Source: an uncultured Nioella sp. (lineage in GTDB: Bacteria > Pseudomonadota > Alphaproteobacteria > Rhodobacterales > Rhodobacteraceae). Taken from it: 64,000 bases of DNA. The stretch lies in NCBI GenBank assembly GCA_947495575.1, contig CANLZL010000001.1, forward strand, positions 124,001-188,000. The letters run 5' to 3'. The position numbers and the translations under genes were made by a program. Shown piece by piece: positions 26,485-37,052 of the stretch (the first letter of the stretch is position 1; every line of letters begins with the position of its first letter). The notes under the pieces were generated by a model that ran no database searches, was not told where the DNA came from, and saw only the letters and a program-made list of their open reading frames with translations.

Positions 26485-27153
26485 ATGGCCGAACAACTGA
26501 TTCTTGACCTTCCGGTGCGGACTGCGCTTGAGCGCGACGATTTCTTTGTTTCGCCTGCCAACGCAGGTGCCGTGGCAGGCATTGATAACTGGCACAACTG
26601 GCCACATAGCAAAATGGTTCTGGTTGGGCCGGAGGCTTCGGGCAAAACCCACCTGGCGCATGTCTGGGCCGCCATGTCAGGGGCGCAGGTTCTCACTGTT
26701 TCCGAGGCCACAAAGATCGATCCAGAAACAGCACCTGCTGCATTGGCGATTGATGGCTTGGGGCAGTCACTGACGGCAGATCAAGAGACGGCACTCTTTC
26801 ACCTTCACAACGCAATTGTAGGGCAAGGTGGGCGTCTCCTTTTGACGGCTTCGACACCGCCCACACGTTGGCCTCTGGCTTTGCCGGATTTGGCCAGCCG
26901 GGTGCAGCAGGCCGGCGTCTTGGTCCTAGACCCTCCTGACGAGGCGCTTTTATCTGCCATTATTGTCAAGCTTGCCGCTGACCGACAATTGTCCCTTTCC
27001 CCTGATCTGATTTCGTATTCCGTTTTGCGCATGGAAAGATCCTTCGCTGCTGCACGCCGCCTTGTCGAAGCGATTGATGCGCGCAGCCTCCGCGACAAAG
27101 CGCGCCCAACAAAGCCAATGATTGCAGGCCTGCTTGCCGAGTGGGATGGTTAG
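26485..27153 (+). CDS. hdaA: DnaA regulatory inactivator HdaA (Hda-like AAA+ protein)
   Basis: The 222-residue protein begins [17 protein letters not shown] (residues 4-10) is the beta-clamp-binding motif of Hda proteins, and the Walker [10 protein letters not shown] (48-56) and [10 protein letters not shown] sensor region mark the AAA+ domain. With the sliding clamp it promotes ATP hydrolysis on DnaA after initiation and so limits re-replication. The length is that of alphaproteobacterial HdaA. Its place after the AI-2E gene and before ppk is a known alphaproteobacterial order as I recall it. Confidence 0.92.
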   Translation: MAEQLILDLPVRTALERDDFFVSPANAGAVAGIDNWHNWPHSKMVLVGPEASGKTHLAHVWAAMSGAQVLTVSEATKIDPETAPAALAIDGLGQSLTADQETALFHLHNAIVGQGGRLLLTASTPPTRWPLALPDLASRVQQAGVLVLDPPDEALLSAIIVKLAADRQLSLSPDLISYSVLRMERSFAAARRLVEAIDARSLRDKARPTKPMIAGLLAEWDG

Positions 27154-27194
27154 GTGTCACGATCCTGTTACAAATGCCAAATAAGGCGACGCTT

Positions 27195-29369
27195 ATGATT
27201 AACGCTGATTTTCTGAATGATCCGCTTCCTGCGGCTGTCGAATTGCCCGAAGCGCAAACCAATGGCCCACAGCGGTTCTTTAATCGTGAGCTGAGCTGGC
27301 TGGCCTTTAACTGGCGCGTGCTAGAAGAAGCGGAGAACCCCCGCGTTCCGCTGCTGGAACGTCTGCGGTTTGTCTCGATCTCGGCCGCTAACCTCGATGA
27401 GTTCTTTACCGTCCGCGTTGCAGGCCTGCGTGAGTTGGCGCTTGAAGGCAACACCATGCCATCCGATGACGGGCGCACCCCGGCGGAGCAGCTACAACTG
27501 ATCAATGCCGACGCTCGCAACCTGATGCAATCGCAATTGGCCGCCTGGAATACACTGCGAAAAGAGATGGAAGATCAGGGCATCACCGTTGTGTCCCGTT
27601 CGGACTTGAAATCTACAGATAAGACTGAACTAGAAGAGGTTTTTCTGACTCAGGTCTTTCCGGTTTTGTCGCCATTGGCGATTGACCCGGCGCACCCGTT
27701 CCCGTTTATCGCAAATGAAGGCTTCTCGCTGGCATTGCAAATGAAACGTGAGCGTGACGGGCGAGAATTGCAGGCGCTACTGCCGATTCCGGCGCAAATC
27801 GACCGCTTCATCCGTTTGCCAGCGCCCGATGGCGAGGCGCGGTTCCTACCGTTAGAAGAGCTGTTGCTGATGCATGTCACGGCGCTGTTTCCTGGCTACA
27901 AGTTGACCGGGTCCTGTTCGTTCCGGGTGCTCAGGGACAGCGACCTGGAGGTTGAGGAAGAGGCCGAAGATCTTGTGCGGGAGTTTGAGACCGCATTGAA
28001 ACGCCGCCGTCGCGGCCATGTTGTGCGGATGCAAATATCATCCAATGCACCCGAAGCACTGAGCAAGGTCATCACCGAAGAATTGAATGTGACGTCCGAT
28101 GAAGTGTTCGAAGTGCGCGGCATGATCGGCCTGGCGCGTTTGAAGGAACTGGTGCTCGAGGAACGCCCAGACCTTCTGTGGCAAACCTTCACGCCTCGTG
28201 TTCCTGAACGGGTGCAAGACCACGAAGGCGATATGTTCAGCGCCATTAAGCAAAAGGACATGTTGCTGCACCATCCCTACGAAACCTTTGACATGGTGAT
28301 CCGTTTTCTGGCGCAAGCCGCACGCGATCCCAACGTGGTTGCGATCAAGCAGACGCTCTACCGAACCTCGAATGAAAGCCCGATTGTCGATGCGCTGTGC
28401 GAAGCGGCGGAAAATGGTAAATCCGTTACGGCGTTGGTCGAGCTAAAAGCGCGGTTTGATGAGGCCGCCAATATCCGCCAGTCTCGGAAACTGGAACGTT
28501 CGGGCGCACATGTCGTCTATGGGTTTATCAATTACAAAACCCACGCAAAGATTTCGACGGTTGTTCGCCGCGAAGGCAAGAAACTGGTCACATACACTCA
28601 TTATGGCACCGGCAATTATCACCCGTTTACAGCCCGGATTTACACCGACCTTAGCCTCTTCACCTGTGACGACGCGCTTGGGCGCGACGCCACTAAGGTC
28701 TTTAACTATATCGGCGGCTACGCGGAGCCCGACAGCCTTGAAAACTTGTCGATTTCGCCGCTGACGATGAAAAAGACGATCATCGAAAGCTTAAAGGCCG
28801 AAGGCGAACATGCCCGCGCTGGTAAGCCTGCGGTTGTTTGGGCCAAGATGAATTCGTTGATCGAACCGGATGTAATCGACGCGCTTTATGAGGCGAGCCA
28901 GGCTGGCGTTAAAATCCACTTGGTTATTCGTGGGATTTGTGGCGTGCGGCCCGGCGTAAAAGGCCTTTCGGAGAATATTCGCGTCAAATCGGTTGTTGGC
29001 CGCTTTTTGGAGCATTCGCGCATCGTTTGTTTCGGAAATGGGCACGGGCTGCCCGCGAAAAAGGCCCGCGTTTACATCTCCTCGGCGGACTGGATGGGGC
29101 GAAATCTTAACCGACGTGTGGAAACCCTGGTGGAATGCACCAATCCAACCGTTAAGGCACAGATCGTCAGCCAGATCATGGCGGCCAATCTGGCCGATGT
29201 GGCGCAGTCTTGGGTGTTGCAGCATGATGGTAGCTATATTCGGCCGGACCTCGACAATATCGACAAGCCGTTTTCCTGCCACCGCTTCTTTATGCAGAAC
29301 CCGTCGCTATCCGGTCGCGGCTCGGCCGGGGCCAAGGATGTGCCCGAGTTGACGCACTCGGACGATTGA
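27195..29369 (+). CDS. ppk: Polyphosphate kinase 1
   Basis: The 724-residue PPK1 has the N-terminal [20 protein letters not shown], the catalytic core with KTHAK (His450, matching the phosphorylated E. coli His435) and THYGTGNY (His469), and [13 protein letters not shown]. It polymerises the terminal phosphate of ATP into polyphosphate. The start is ATG 27195; ATG 27174 in the same frame is possible but would only add seven residues. ppx follows after about 60 bases, the usual pairing of polyphosphate synthesis and degradation. Confidence 0.96.
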   Translation: MINADFLNDPLPAAVELPEAQTNGPQRFFNRELSWLAFNWRVLEEAENPRVPLLERLRFVSISAANLDEFFTVRVAGLRELALEGNTMPSDDGRTPAEQLQLINADARNLMQSQLAAWNTLRKEMEDQGITVVSRSDLKSTDKTELEEVFLTQVFPVLSPLAIDPAHPFPFIANEGFSLALQMKRERDGRELQALLPIPAQIDRFIRLPAPDGEARFLPLEELLLMHVTALFPGYKLTGSCSFRVLRDSDLEVEEEAEDLVREFETALKRRRRGHVVRMQISSNAPEALSKVITEELNVTSDEVFEVRGMIGLARLKELVLEERPDLLWQTFTPRVPERVQDHEGDMFSAIKQKDMLLHHPYETFDMVIRFLAQAARDPNVVAIKQTLYRTSNESPIVDALCEAAENGKSVTALVELKARFDEAANIRQSRKLERSGAHVVYGFINYKTHAKISTVVRREGKKLVTYTHYGTGNYHPFTARIYTDLSLFTCDDALGRDATKVFNYIGGYAEPDSLENLSISPLTMKKTIIESLKAEGEHARAGKPAVVWAKMNSLIEPDVIDALYEASQAGVKIHLVIRGICGVRPGVKGLSENIRVKSVVGRFLEHSRIVCFGNGHGLPAKKARVYISSADWMGRNLNRRVETLVECTNPTVKAQIVSQIMAANLADVAQSWVLQHDGSYIRPDLDNIDKPFSCHRFFMQNPSLSGRGSAGAKDVPELTHSDD

Positions 29370-29431
29370 TCATGTCGCAGGTGGCACACGCGTGATTGAC
29401 CTGTGCGCAAGGCCCGTGTCATGACGCCTGC

Positions 29432-31015
29432 ATGAAGGGACGCAAGAAAAAGAGTTTTCCTGATCCGGTGGAGGCTGGATTTGGAACTGATCGCGACGGA
29501 GGGCTGTTTTCAGAGCCTTTGTTCGATGATCCCAAATCTCATGAATTAAGCCGCGTTGGCGTGATCGACATCGGATCAAACTCAGTCCGCTTGGTTGTTT
29601 TTGACGGCGCGGCGCGATCCCCTGCCTATTTCTACAATGAAAAAATCCTTTGCGGGTTGGGGCAGGGGTTTGTGCAAACGGGACGCCTGTCGGCCACAGG
29701 TCGTCCGCGCGCCATGTCCGCGCTGAAACGTTTTGCAGCACTGGCAAAAGGCATGAGTGTGACCAACCTTGTCACCGTTGCGACGGCCGCGATGCGAGAA
29801 GCGGAAGATGCGCCCGATTTCCGCGCGCAGGCAGAAGCCCTGACCGGGTTGAAAATTCACGTGGTCAATGGCGAGGAAGAGGCGCGCCTTTCGGCCCAGG
29901 GCGTTCTTTTGGGATGGCCGGGCGCAGAGGGCATGATTTGCGACATTGGCGGCTCGTCTATGGAACTGGCCGAATTACCGGGAAATGGCAATGTCGGTCG
30001 GCGCGAAACGTCCCCACTTGGGCCATTGCGCCTTGAAGGGTTAGACGGTGGCGAGGCAGTCATCCAGGCAGAGATTGAAAACGGCATCGCCAAGCTACGA
30101 AAGACCTTCCCGAAGAAGCCGGAGAAGTTGTTCCTTGTGGGGGGGTCCTGGCGGGCCATTGCGCGTATAGACATGGAGCGGCGCGGTTACCCGCTGAAAG
30201 TCCTGCACGAATACAGGATGAGTAGCGACGATGTCCGCGAAACCATCAAGTATCTCGAAGCCGCTGATTTGGAAGAGCTGCGTTCGAGAACAAGTACCAG
30301 TGCAGAACGAATGCGGCTTGTTCCCTTGGCCAGCCGCGTTCTGGGGCATTTGATTGACGAATTCAAACCCGGTGAGCTGGCAATCTCCTCCTACGGCATC
30401 AGAGAAGGCATGCTGTATGAGCAGATGAGTGGCAAGCAACGCAAACGCGACCCGCTGATCGAAGCCGCCTATCAGATGGAACAGATGAACGCGCGGATGC
30501 CGGGATTTGGATTTGCCCTTTATGAATTCATCAAACCGCTATTCAAGCATTACGACAAAGACCGCAAACGCCTGAAACAGGCCGCTTGTCTGCTGCATGA
30601 TGTCAGCTGGCGCGCGCATCCCGACTACCGCGCTGAAGTGTGTTTCGAAAACGCCACCCGCGCTAACCTGGGAGGTCTGACACATGAAGAACGCGTGTTC
30701 CTTGGATTGGCTTTGTTGCATCGCTACAAATCCAGCCGCAAGGGAACGAATTTCGAGCCATTGCTGGACTTGTTGGATGAAGATGACATTCGCGAAGCTG
30801 AATTCCTTGGCCGCGCGATGCGCTTTGGTGCCATGTTTACGTTGGAACGGCCAACCGATCACGGAAAGCTGAGCTATGATGACGAAGATCGTGTCCTGAC
30901 ATTGACGCTGAAAACGCAGGTCGGACAGGACCTGTTCGGAGAGGTGGCTCAAGCAAGGTTCAAGGCGTTGGCCAAATCAATCGACGCCGCCGCCGAGGTC
31001 AAATCGCGCCTTTGA
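29432..31015 (+). CDS. ppx: Exopolyphosphatase/pppGpp phosphatase (Ppx/GppA family)
   Basis: The 527-residue protein has the actin-like ATPase core: VGVIDIGSNSVRLVVFDG near the start, ATAAMREAEDAPDF, VVNGEEEARLSAQGVL and CDIGGSSMELAEL. A C-terminal HD-like helical domain follows (LKQAACLLHDVSWRAHPDYRAE). It removes phosphate from polyphosphate chains and may also turn pppGpp to ppGpp. The start at ATG 29432 gives a basic leader MKGRKKKSF; an upstream TTG at 29396 is less likely. Confidence 0.94.
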   Translation: MKGRKKKSFPDPVEAGFGTDRDGGLFSEPLFDDPKSHELSRVGVIDIGSNSVRLVVFDGAARSPAYFYNEKILCGLGQGFVQTGRLSATGRPRAMSALKRFAALAKGMSVTNLVTVATAAMREAEDAPDFRAQAEALTGLKIHVVNGEEEARLSAQGVLLGWPGAEGMICDIGGSSMELAELPGNGNVGRRETSPLGPLRLEGLDGGEAVIQAEIENGIAKLRKTFPKKPEKLFLVGGSWRAIARIDMERRGYPLKVLHEYRMSSDDVRETIKYLEAADLEELRSRTSTSAERMRLVPLASRVLGHLIDEFKPGELAISSYGIREGMLYEQMSGKQRKRDPLIEAAYQMEQMNARMPGFGFALYEFIKPLFKHYDKDRKRLKQAACLLHDVSWRAHPDYRAEVCFENATRANLGGLTHEERVFLGLALLHRYKSSRKGTNFEPLLDLLDEDDIREAEFLGRAMRFGAMFTLERPTDHGKLSYDDEDRVLTLTLKTQVGQDLFGEVAQARFKALAKSIDAAAEVKSRL

Positions 31016-31104
31016 TCTGACGCATTCCTGTATTGCCTGATTGCCTGCGGGCGGGCTTTGGCATAACACCGGCCAGACATCAGTTTTATGAGGGATCCTC
31101 GCCC

Positions 31105-32442
31105 ATGCGCCTCAGCCGCTATTTCCTGCCTGTTCTCAAGGAAACGCCCGCCGACGCCCAGATCGTCAGCCACCGCTACATGCTGCGCGCTGGTATGATC
31201 AAGCAGGCCAGTGCCGGGATCTATTCCTGGTTGCCGCTCGGCTTCAAGGTGCTGCGCAAATTGGAAAATATTGTCCACGAAGAACAGGTTCGCGCGGGCC
31301 ATATCCCGATGCTGATGCCGACGCTGCAATCGGCCGATCTCTGGCGTGAATCCGGCCGCTATGATGGCTACGGCGAAGAAATGCTCCGAATGCAGGATCG
31401 TCACGGACGTGACATGCTGTTTTCACCAACGGCAGAAGAAATGTTCACGGACGTGTTCCGCAGCCATGTGTCGTCTTACAAAGACTTGCCGCTGACCCTG
31501 TATCAAATCCAGTGGAAGTTTCGTGATGAGATCCGCCCACGGTTTGGTGTTATGCGTGGTCGCGAATTCTTCATGAAGGACGGGTATAACTTCGATCTGA
31601 CCAAAGAAGATGCGCTGCACGCATATAATCGCCATTTGGTCAGTTACCTGCGCACTTATGAACGGATGGGCCTACAGGCCATTCCGATGCGCGCTGACAG
31701 TGGCCCGATTGGCGGCGATTACACCCATGAATTCCTCGTTCTGGCCGAGACCGGTGAATCAGAAGTGTTTTACGATTCAGAGATCACCGATCTGAAATTT
31801 GGTGATCGTGAGATCGACTACGATAATGTGGAACAGTGTCAGGCTGTTTTGGAAGAGTTCACCAGCCGTTATGCACGGACGGATGAGACTCATGACGAGG
31901 GTGAATTTGCCAATGTTCCGGAAGAGCGTCGTCGCACCGCGCGCGGCATTGAAGTCGGGCAAATCTTCTATTTCGGTACACAGTATTCCGAGGCATTGAA
32001 CGCCACGGTGCAAACTGCGGACGGGGACAAAGTTCCGGTTCACATGGGCAGCCATGGCATCGGTGTCAGCCGCCTGCTTGGCGCGATCATCGAGGCCAGC
32101 CATGATGAAAACGGAATCATCTGGCCCGAGGGCGTGACCCCTTTCCACGTTGGTATCGTCAATCTGCGCCAGGGCGATGATGCAACTGATGCGGCTTGCG
32201 AAACCCTCTATGCGGCGCTGACCACCGCCGGGCTTGAACCGCTGTATGACGACCGGAACGAACGCGCTGGTGGCAAATTTGCCTCTATGGATCTGATCGG
32301 CCTGCCATGGCGCATCACCGTTGGTCCGCGCGGCTTGAAAAACGGTGTCGTCGAATTGACCTCACGCCGCACCGGCGACAGCGAAGAGTTGAGCCTTGAG
32401 GCCGCGATTGCGCGGGTAATCGAGATCTACGCTGATATCTGA
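31105..32442 (+). CDS. proS: Prolyl-tRNA synthetase, short form
   Basis: The 445-residue class II synthetase starts [46 protein letters not shown] and shows motif 2 [24 protein letters not shown] and motif 3 [18 protein letters not shown]. The C-terminal anticodon-binding domain ([38 protein letters not shown]) is complete. The 180-residue editing (INS) domain of the long bacterial form is absent, as is usual for alphaproteobacteria. Clearing of Ala-tRNA(Pro) therefore needs a separate factor such as ProXp-ala elsewhere in the genome. Confidence 0.96.
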   Translation: MRLSRYFLPVLKETPADAQIVSHRYMLRAGMIKQASAGIYSWLPLGFKVLRKLENIVHEEQVRAGHIPMLMPTLQSADLWRESGRYDGYGEEMLRMQDRHGRDMLFSPTAEEMFTDVFRSHVSSYKDLPLTLYQIQWKFRDEIRPRFGVMRGREFFMKDGYNFDLTKEDALHAYNRHLVSYLRTYERMGLQAIPMRADSGPIGGDYTHEFLVLAETGESEVFYDSEITDLKFGDREIDYDNVEQCQAVLEEFTSRYARTDETHDEGEFANVPEERRRTARGIEVGQIFYFGTQYSEALNATVQTADGDKVPVHMGSHGIGVSRLLGAIIEASHDENGIIWPEGVTPFHVGIVNLRQGDDATDAACETLYAALTTAGLEPLYDDRNERAGGKFASMDLIGLPWRITVGPRGLKNGVVELTSRRTGDSEELSLEAAIARVIEIYADI

Positions 32443-32567
32443 CCTCAAAAGGGCGTCCAGTGCTGGGCGCCCGCAGTCGTCAAGTGCTGATTCGAAAAAC
32501 GCTCCACTTTTCCCGCGGAGCATGCTAAACTGCCACAAACCCATATAAAAATGAGGGTGAGCAGGTT

Positions 32568-33053
32568 ATGAAATTTCTAGCATTGGCGGCAGGTCTTGCC
32601 GCGGCAGGTGCCTTGGCGCAGTTTCCAGAGGTATCGCAGCAATACATCCAGCGTTTATCTGGCGCGGTCGAAGAATTAGCGGTCGTCGTGGAGGATTTTG
32701 ACAACTCAGCGCAAGCCGCGGGCCTTACACGTGCAGATGCGCTGGCAGAATTATCGGGCACCGCCTTCCTCAATGCCCGCAGCGCGGACATGATGCGCAC
32801 GATCCAGCGGTATGAGGCGCTTTCTGCCGATTTGACAATATTGCAGACCGCCAGCCCGGTTGAACGGTTGTTGCTGATGCCCGCCCGCCTCGATAGCGAG
32901 ATCGGGGCCCGTGCCATGCAGGATTTTGTTCCGGCCATTCCGGTCACAGCCACTGGCCTTACCTTTGCTGGGATCGGATTTGGTGCTGGATATGTCCTGT
33001 TGTTGGGATTGGGCGGACTTTTCCGCCGCCGTACGCCAAAACTTGCCGGCTAG
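32568..33053 (+). CDS. DUF2937 family protein
   Basis: The 161-residue protein starts MKFLALAAGLAAAGALAQFPEVSQQYIQRLSGAVEELAVVVEDFD, the family signature, and ends with a hydrophobic helix GFGAGYVLLLGLGGLFRRRTP. It probably spans the inner membrane by the C-terminal and perhaps N-terminal segments with a coiled middle. No function is known. It stands between proS and lolC on the same strand with gaps of 125 and 84 bases. Confidence 0.82.
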   Translation: MKFLALAAGLAAAGALAQFPEVSQQYIQRLSGAVEELAVVVEDFDNSAQAAGLTRADALAELSGTAFLNARSADMMRTIQRYEALSADLTILQTASPVERLLLMPARLDSEIGARAMQDFVPAIPVTATGLTFAGIGFGAGYVLLLGLGGLFRRRTPKLAG

Positions 33054-33137
33054 GATATCCCGGTTTCCGCCCAACTCGCTTTCGTTTAACCTCTGCGCCA
33101 AACGCGCCGGTACAAGGCGCAATGAGCAGGAGACTCC

Positions 33138-34415
33138 ATGTCAGTCGCACCCAAACCCTTCGCCCAGTTCGAGTTCTTGATCGCTTGGCGTTATCTGCGT
33201 GCCAAACGTGCCGAGGGCGGTGTCAGCATAATGACGGTGATCAGTTTTCTGGGCATCATGTTGGCCGTTATGGCCCTGATCGCGACCCTTGCAGTGCGTT
33301 CTGGGTTTCGACATGAGTTTGTCGGTACGATCTTGGGGGCAAACCCTCATGCCAGCGTGGTTCCGCTGGCCCAACCGGACACCCGTGACCGTGTTTTGTC
33401 TGACTACGATGCCATTACCGAGCGTGTGCGGGCCGTCGATGGCGTGACCCATGCTTATCCTGTGGTTCAAGGGCAGGTCATGGCGGCCGGCCAAGGGCGC
33501 AATGCGGGTGTTCAGGTCACTGGCATCACATTGGACAACTTACGACAAATCCCGCTGGTCGCTGATCCGGAAGTGGCTTGGGGCGACATCAACGATTTCG
33601 GGAGCGGTATCGCCATCGGGTCAGGAGTGGCGCGGCAATTGGGCGTTGATGTCGGCGACAGAATCCGCCTGATATCGCCAGATGGTGCACGAACGGCCTT
33701 TGGCACAAGCCCGCGGATCAATGCCTATGACGTTGCCTATATCTTCCAGGTGGGGCGCTATGATATCGACCGGGTGCGCGTGTATATGCCCTTCGAAGAA
33801 GCGCAAAGTTATTTCAACCGTGACGGCGTGGCAGATGAGATCGAAGTGACGGTCACAGAACCGGAGGAAATCACGTCGATGATGCTAGCCCTGAACCGCG
33901 CGGCCGATGCCAACAGCTTCATCTGGACCTGGCAGGACAGCTCCGGTGCTTTCCTACAGGCGCTACAGATGGAAGATAACGTAATGTTCATCATCCTTTC
34001 CATCCTGGTTTTGATCGCAACGATGAATATCGTTTCCGGCCTTATCATGCTGGTGAAAAACAAAAGCAGGGATATAGGAATATTGCGAACTATGGGGCTG
34101 AGTGAAGGGTCAATTTTGCGGGTCTTTTTCATTTGCGGGGCATCAATCGGCGTGGCAGGAACTCTTGCCGGAGTGGCCTTGGGATGCGCATTTGCAATCT
34201 GGATCGACCCCATTTTTCAATTCGTGAACTACGTCGCCGGTGGCGGCGTCTGGGATCCGTCCGTTAGGATGCTGTCCAGTCTGCCTGCGCGGCTCGAGGC
34301 GGACGATGTGCTGTCTGCTGTTTCGCTGTCCTTGGGTTTGTCTTTTGTCATCACTTATATTCCTGCGCGTCGCGCCGCACGGATGAACCCGGTCGAGGCA
34401 TTGCGATATGAATAA
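33138..34415 (+). CDS. lolC: Lipoprotein-releasing ABC transporter permease LolC/LolE
   Basis: The 425-residue permease starts with [36 protein letters not shown], which is the conserved LolC/E N-terminus. It has a large periplasmic domain (about 50-270) and three C-terminal helices with [10 protein letters not shown] at the end. Together with LolD it draws mature lipoproteins from the inner membrane for outer-membrane delivery. Only one permease gene is present here, so the complex probably uses it as a homodimer. AGGAGAC is the ribosome-binding site. lolD overlaps by eight bases. Confidence 0.95.
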   Translation: MSVAPKPFAQFEFLIAWRYLRAKRAEGGVSIMTVISFLGIMLAVMALIATLAVRSGFRHEFVGTILGANPHASVVPLAQPDTRDRVLSDYDAITERVRAVDGVTHAYPVVQGQVMAAGQGRNAGVQVTGITLDNLRQIPLVADPEVAWGDINDFGSGIAIGSGVARQLGVDVGDRIRLISPDGARTAFGTSPRINAYDVAYIFQVGRYDIDRVRVYMPFEEAQSYFNRDGVADEIEVTVTEPEEITSMMLALNRAADANSFIWTWQDSSGAFLQALQMEDNVMFIILSILVLIATMNIVSGLIMLVKNKSRDIGILRTMGLSEGSILRVFFICGASIGVAGTLAGVALGCAFAIWIDPIFQFVNYVAGGGVWDPSVRMLSSLPARLEADDVLSAVSLSLGLSFVITYIPARRAARMNPVEALRYE

Positions 34416-35097
34416 TCCCGTGCTTGACCTTGATCAGGTCGAAAAAGGCTACAAACTTGGTCAACCCGGAGAGGTACGCGTTCTACGTGGTGCCTCGGCC
34501 CGGATTATGCCAGGAGAGGTCGTCGCTCTGGTTGCCCCGTCGGGGGCCGGGAAATCCACTTTGCTGCACATTGCCGGTCTTTTGGATAAGCCTGATGTCG
34601 GGGCCGTATCGATTGATGGCATGGCGTTGTCAGACGCGCGCGATCGGGCGCGCACTGCGGCCCGTCGGGAAACGGTTGGGTTTGTCTATCAGTTTCATCA
34701 CTTGTTGCCGGAGTTCACCGCTTTGGAAAACGTGGTTCTGCCGCAGCTGGCCAATGGCGTCAGCCGATCTAATGCCGCTAAGCGCGCGAATGCACTGCTG
34801 AAAAAGGTTGGTCTAAAAGAGCGGTCCAATCACCGCCCATCCGATTTGTCCGGCGGTGAGCAGCAACGCGTCGCCTTTTGCCGGGCCTTAGCCAACGCGC
34901 CACGTCTGCTTTTGGCCGATGAACCAACCGGCAATCTGGATCCCGGCACCGCCGATCAGGTCTTTGACATGCTGGTCGCTTTGGTGCGTGAAACTGGGAT
35001 GGGCGCTTTGATTGCCACCCATAACTTCGAACTGGCCGCGCGGATGGATCGCGTTTTGCGACTTGAAGACGGGCAATTGATCGACGGGCTTCCCTGA
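34408..35097 (+). CDS. lolD: Lipoprotein-releasing ABC transporter ATPase LolD
   Basis: The 229-residue ATPase has Walker [10 protein letters not shown] (about residues 43-51), signature LSGGEQQR (about 147), Walker [13 protein letters not shown] (about 168-179) and H-loop ATHNFELA. It begins inside lolC, so the two are translationally linked. It powers lipoprotein release by the LolC dimer. All key residues are present. Confidence 0.95.
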   Translation: MNNPVLDLDQVEKGYKLGQPGEVRVLRGASARIMPGEVVALVAPSGAGKSTLLHIAGLLDKPDVGAVSIDGMALSDARDRARTAARRETVGFVYQFHHLLPEFTALENVVLPQLANGVSRSNAAKRANALLKKVGLKERSNHRPSDLSGGEQQRVAFCRALANAPRLLLADEPTGNLDPGTADQVFDMLVALVRETGMGALIATHNFELAARMDRVLRLEDGQLIDGLP

Positions 35098-35130
35098 GGC
35101 GCGGGATGTAAGTTCGGATAAATGGGCCGC

Positions 35131-36075
35131 TTAGCTGGCCTTGGCCGCGTCTGAGGAATGGCTTTCAAACCAGTCCGTGATCGCGTCTATGCAGGGCCCT
35201 CGCAAGTCGTCGCGTTCCATCAGAACTTCGTGTCGGGCCTCTTCGACCAATTTCAGGACACCACGGGGCCATGTTGCCATTCGGTCATGGATCGCGCTGG
35301 CCTCCACGATGCGTTCCTGCCCACCTAGAATGGTCAGAACCGGCACGTCCAGCGGCTCTGCATCCAATAGCCATTTTGTTTCGTCCAGGGCGGCGTCAAC
35401 CCAGGTCAAGCTGGGTCCGCCGAGCGCCAGTTCGGGGTGCTGCGCCACTTGGTTTTCCATGTATTCAAACATGTCACGATCCGAGGTGAGCGGGTTGTCA
35501 TCAAACACCATCGGTGCTGCCGGCCCTGTTGTGGGTGCAAAGCTTTTGTCAAAGCCAAGGGGTTTGGACAGGCCAAGGACAATGCCGGAAATCGAGCGCA
35601 GGAACCGGGACATCCGAATGCCCCACATAGGGGCCGTGAACACGACTGCCGAGGCAGGCAGCCCGTCATAAAGTGCCCTCAGGCCAATGGCGCCGCCCAT
35701 GGAATGACCCAAGACAAAACAGGGTTTCCTTAATTCGAGGCTACGAAACGCGGCGCGGACAGCTTCAACATCCTCGCGATATTCGTCAAAACTGATGACA
35801 TGGCCCATATCACGTCTGTGTTTGGGCCGGTCCGACAGGCCCTGACCGCGCCAATCCACAGCGACCATGCCATAGCCGCGTGCGGATAGATCTTTGGCTA
35901 CACGGCCGTATTTCTCAATGTATTCTGTGCGACCGGGGAACATCAGTACAGTGCCCTTCGGGCCGCTCGGCCAAACCCCTATCCGGATACGCGTGCCGTC
36001 TACGGTTTTGATCCAAAAGGCCTTTCCACCCTCCGGTCCGTCAGCAATATCCGCCAAGAGAGGGGCTGGTTCCAT
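35131..36075 (-). CDS. Alpha/beta hydrolase, lysophospholipase/monoacylglycerol lipase-like
   Basis: The 314-residue protein has the hydrolase core: FPGRTEYIEKYGRVAKDLSARGYGMVAVDWRGQGLSDR, the nucleophile elbow GHSMGG at about residues 122-127, a cap with TAPMWGIRMSRFLR, and a late aspartate and histidine (EARHEVLMERDD). The pattern matches PldB-type lysophospholipases or monoacylglycerol lipases. It starts five bases after the SCP2-like gene on the same strand, so both are one operon; the pair may handle lipids. Confidence 0.86.
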   Translation of the reverse strand: MEPAPLLADIADGPEGGKAFWIKTVDGTRIRIGVWPSGPKGTVLMFPGRTEYIEKYGRVAKDLSARGYGMVAVDWRGQGLSDRPKHRRDMGHVISFDEYREDVEAVRAAFRSLELRKPCFVLGHSMGGAIGLRALYDGLPASAVVFTAPMWGIRMSRFLRSISGIVLGLSKPLGFDKSFAPTTGPAAPMVFDDNPLTSDRDMFEYMENQVAQHPELALGGPSLTWVDAALDETKWLLDAEPLDVPVLTILGGQERIVEASAIHDRMATWPRGVLKLVEEARHEVLMERDDLRGPCIDAITDWFESHSSDAAKAS

Positions 36076-36080
36076 TCTAC

Positions 36081-36374
36081 CTATCCCAAATAACCGCCAA
36101 GGCGCATGGCGGTGCCCATGTCACCGTCCAATTTTAGTCGACCGCCCATAAATGCGGTAGTGGGGTTTAGCTCACCTTCGAGGATTTCCTGAAAGGTTTC
36201 TGCATCGGCACTCAGGGTCACGTCAGCTTCTTCGTCCAAATCCGCCGCACGAACGCCGTCTGAATCGATAATAATGGCACCTTCACCCTCGATGTCGAAC
36301 TTGGCCGAGCCATCGAAACCGTCGGAAAGTTTTTCCGACAATGCTGCGACAGCTGCGGTGATAATATCGCTCAT
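36081..36374 (-). CDS. SCP2 sterol-binding-like domain protein
   Basis: The 97-residue protein has the SCP2 pattern with LSEKLSDGFDGSAKFDIEGEGAIIID, VTLSADAETFQEILEGELNPTTAFMGGRLKLDGDMGTAMRLGGYL. The segment with FMGGRLKLDGDM is the family mark. It binds lipids or fatty acyl chains in other bacteria. AAGGACGG precedes the ATG at 36374; the reading upstream to 36410 has no support. Five bases separate it from the hydrolase gene. Confidence 0.87.
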   Translation of the reverse strand: MSDIITAAVAALSEKLSDGFDGSAKFDIEGEGAIIIDSDGVRAADLDEEADVTLSADAETFQEILEGELNPTTAFMGGRLKLDGDMGTAMRLGGYLG

Positions 36375-36448
36375 GTGATCCGTCCTTCGTATTGTTTGAC
36401 CGGATTTCACTGGTATGGCCCGATCGAAATGCTACATTTGAAAGGACC

Positions 36449-37009
36449 ATGCGGAATATACGTGCATCATACAACATTATCGTGGCGGCAGTCATGGCCC
36501 TCTGTTTGGGGATGATGTCGCATGTCGCGGTGGCGTCAGATCTGGAGGAACTTTTTCGTCGTCTGGCAGATCCGAATGAAGCGGATTGGCAGCGGGTTGA
36601 GGAAAGCATTCTAAGAGAATGGGACCTGTCAGGTTCGGCCAGCGCCGATCTGCTGTTGCGACGTGGTCAGGAGGCGATCGAGGCGCAAGATCTGGGTGCA
36701 GCTATCGACCACCTTACAGCTCTTGTAGGGCATGCGCCGGAGTTTCCAGAAGGCTATGCGGCGCGGGCTGCTGCCTATTTCTCCTCAGGTCTGTACGGCC
36801 CGGCTATGGCCGATTTGCAACAGGTGTTGGTGCTAGAACCTCGCCATTTTGTGGCTCTCACCGGCTTAGGAATTATCTTCGAGGAAGTAGGAAACCATGA
36901 GGCCGCATTGGCGGCATTTGAGGCGGCTGTTGCTATCAATCCGCATCGTGAGGATTTGCAACAGGCCATTCAGCGTTTGGCCGGTACGTCCGAGGGCGCG
37001 GCGCTCTGA
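36449..37009 (+). CDS. Exported tetratricopeptide repeat protein
   Basis: The 186-residue protein opens MRNIRASYNIIVAAVMALCLGMMSHVAVA, a signal peptide, followed by TPR units from about residue 70 (GYAARAAAYFSSGLYGPAMADLQQVLVLEP and LTGLGIIFEEVGNHEAALAAFEAAVAINP). TPRs mediate protein contacts, so this is probably a periplasmic scaffold. AAAGGA lies before the ATG; the longer frame from 36392 is rejected. It leads directly to the helicase gene 43 bases on. Confidence 0.86.
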   Translation: MRNIRASYNIIVAAVMALCLGMMSHVAVASDLEELFRRLADPNEADWQRVEESILREWDLSGSASADLLLRRGQEAIEAQDLGAAIDHLTALVGHAPEFPEGYAARAAAYFSSGLYGPAMADLQQVLVLEPRHFVALTGLGIIFEEVGNHEAALAAFEAAVAINPHREDLQQAIQRLAGTSEGAAL

Positions 37010-37052
37010 ATTGATCATATCTCTGAAAAGCTGAAGGGCCGACGGGCAAACC

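Noticed and set aside
34424-34437. An FNR-like sequence TTGACCTTGATCAG
   Set aside because: It lies in the first codons of lolD, which is coupled to lolC and needs no promoter there; one half-site is also imperfect.
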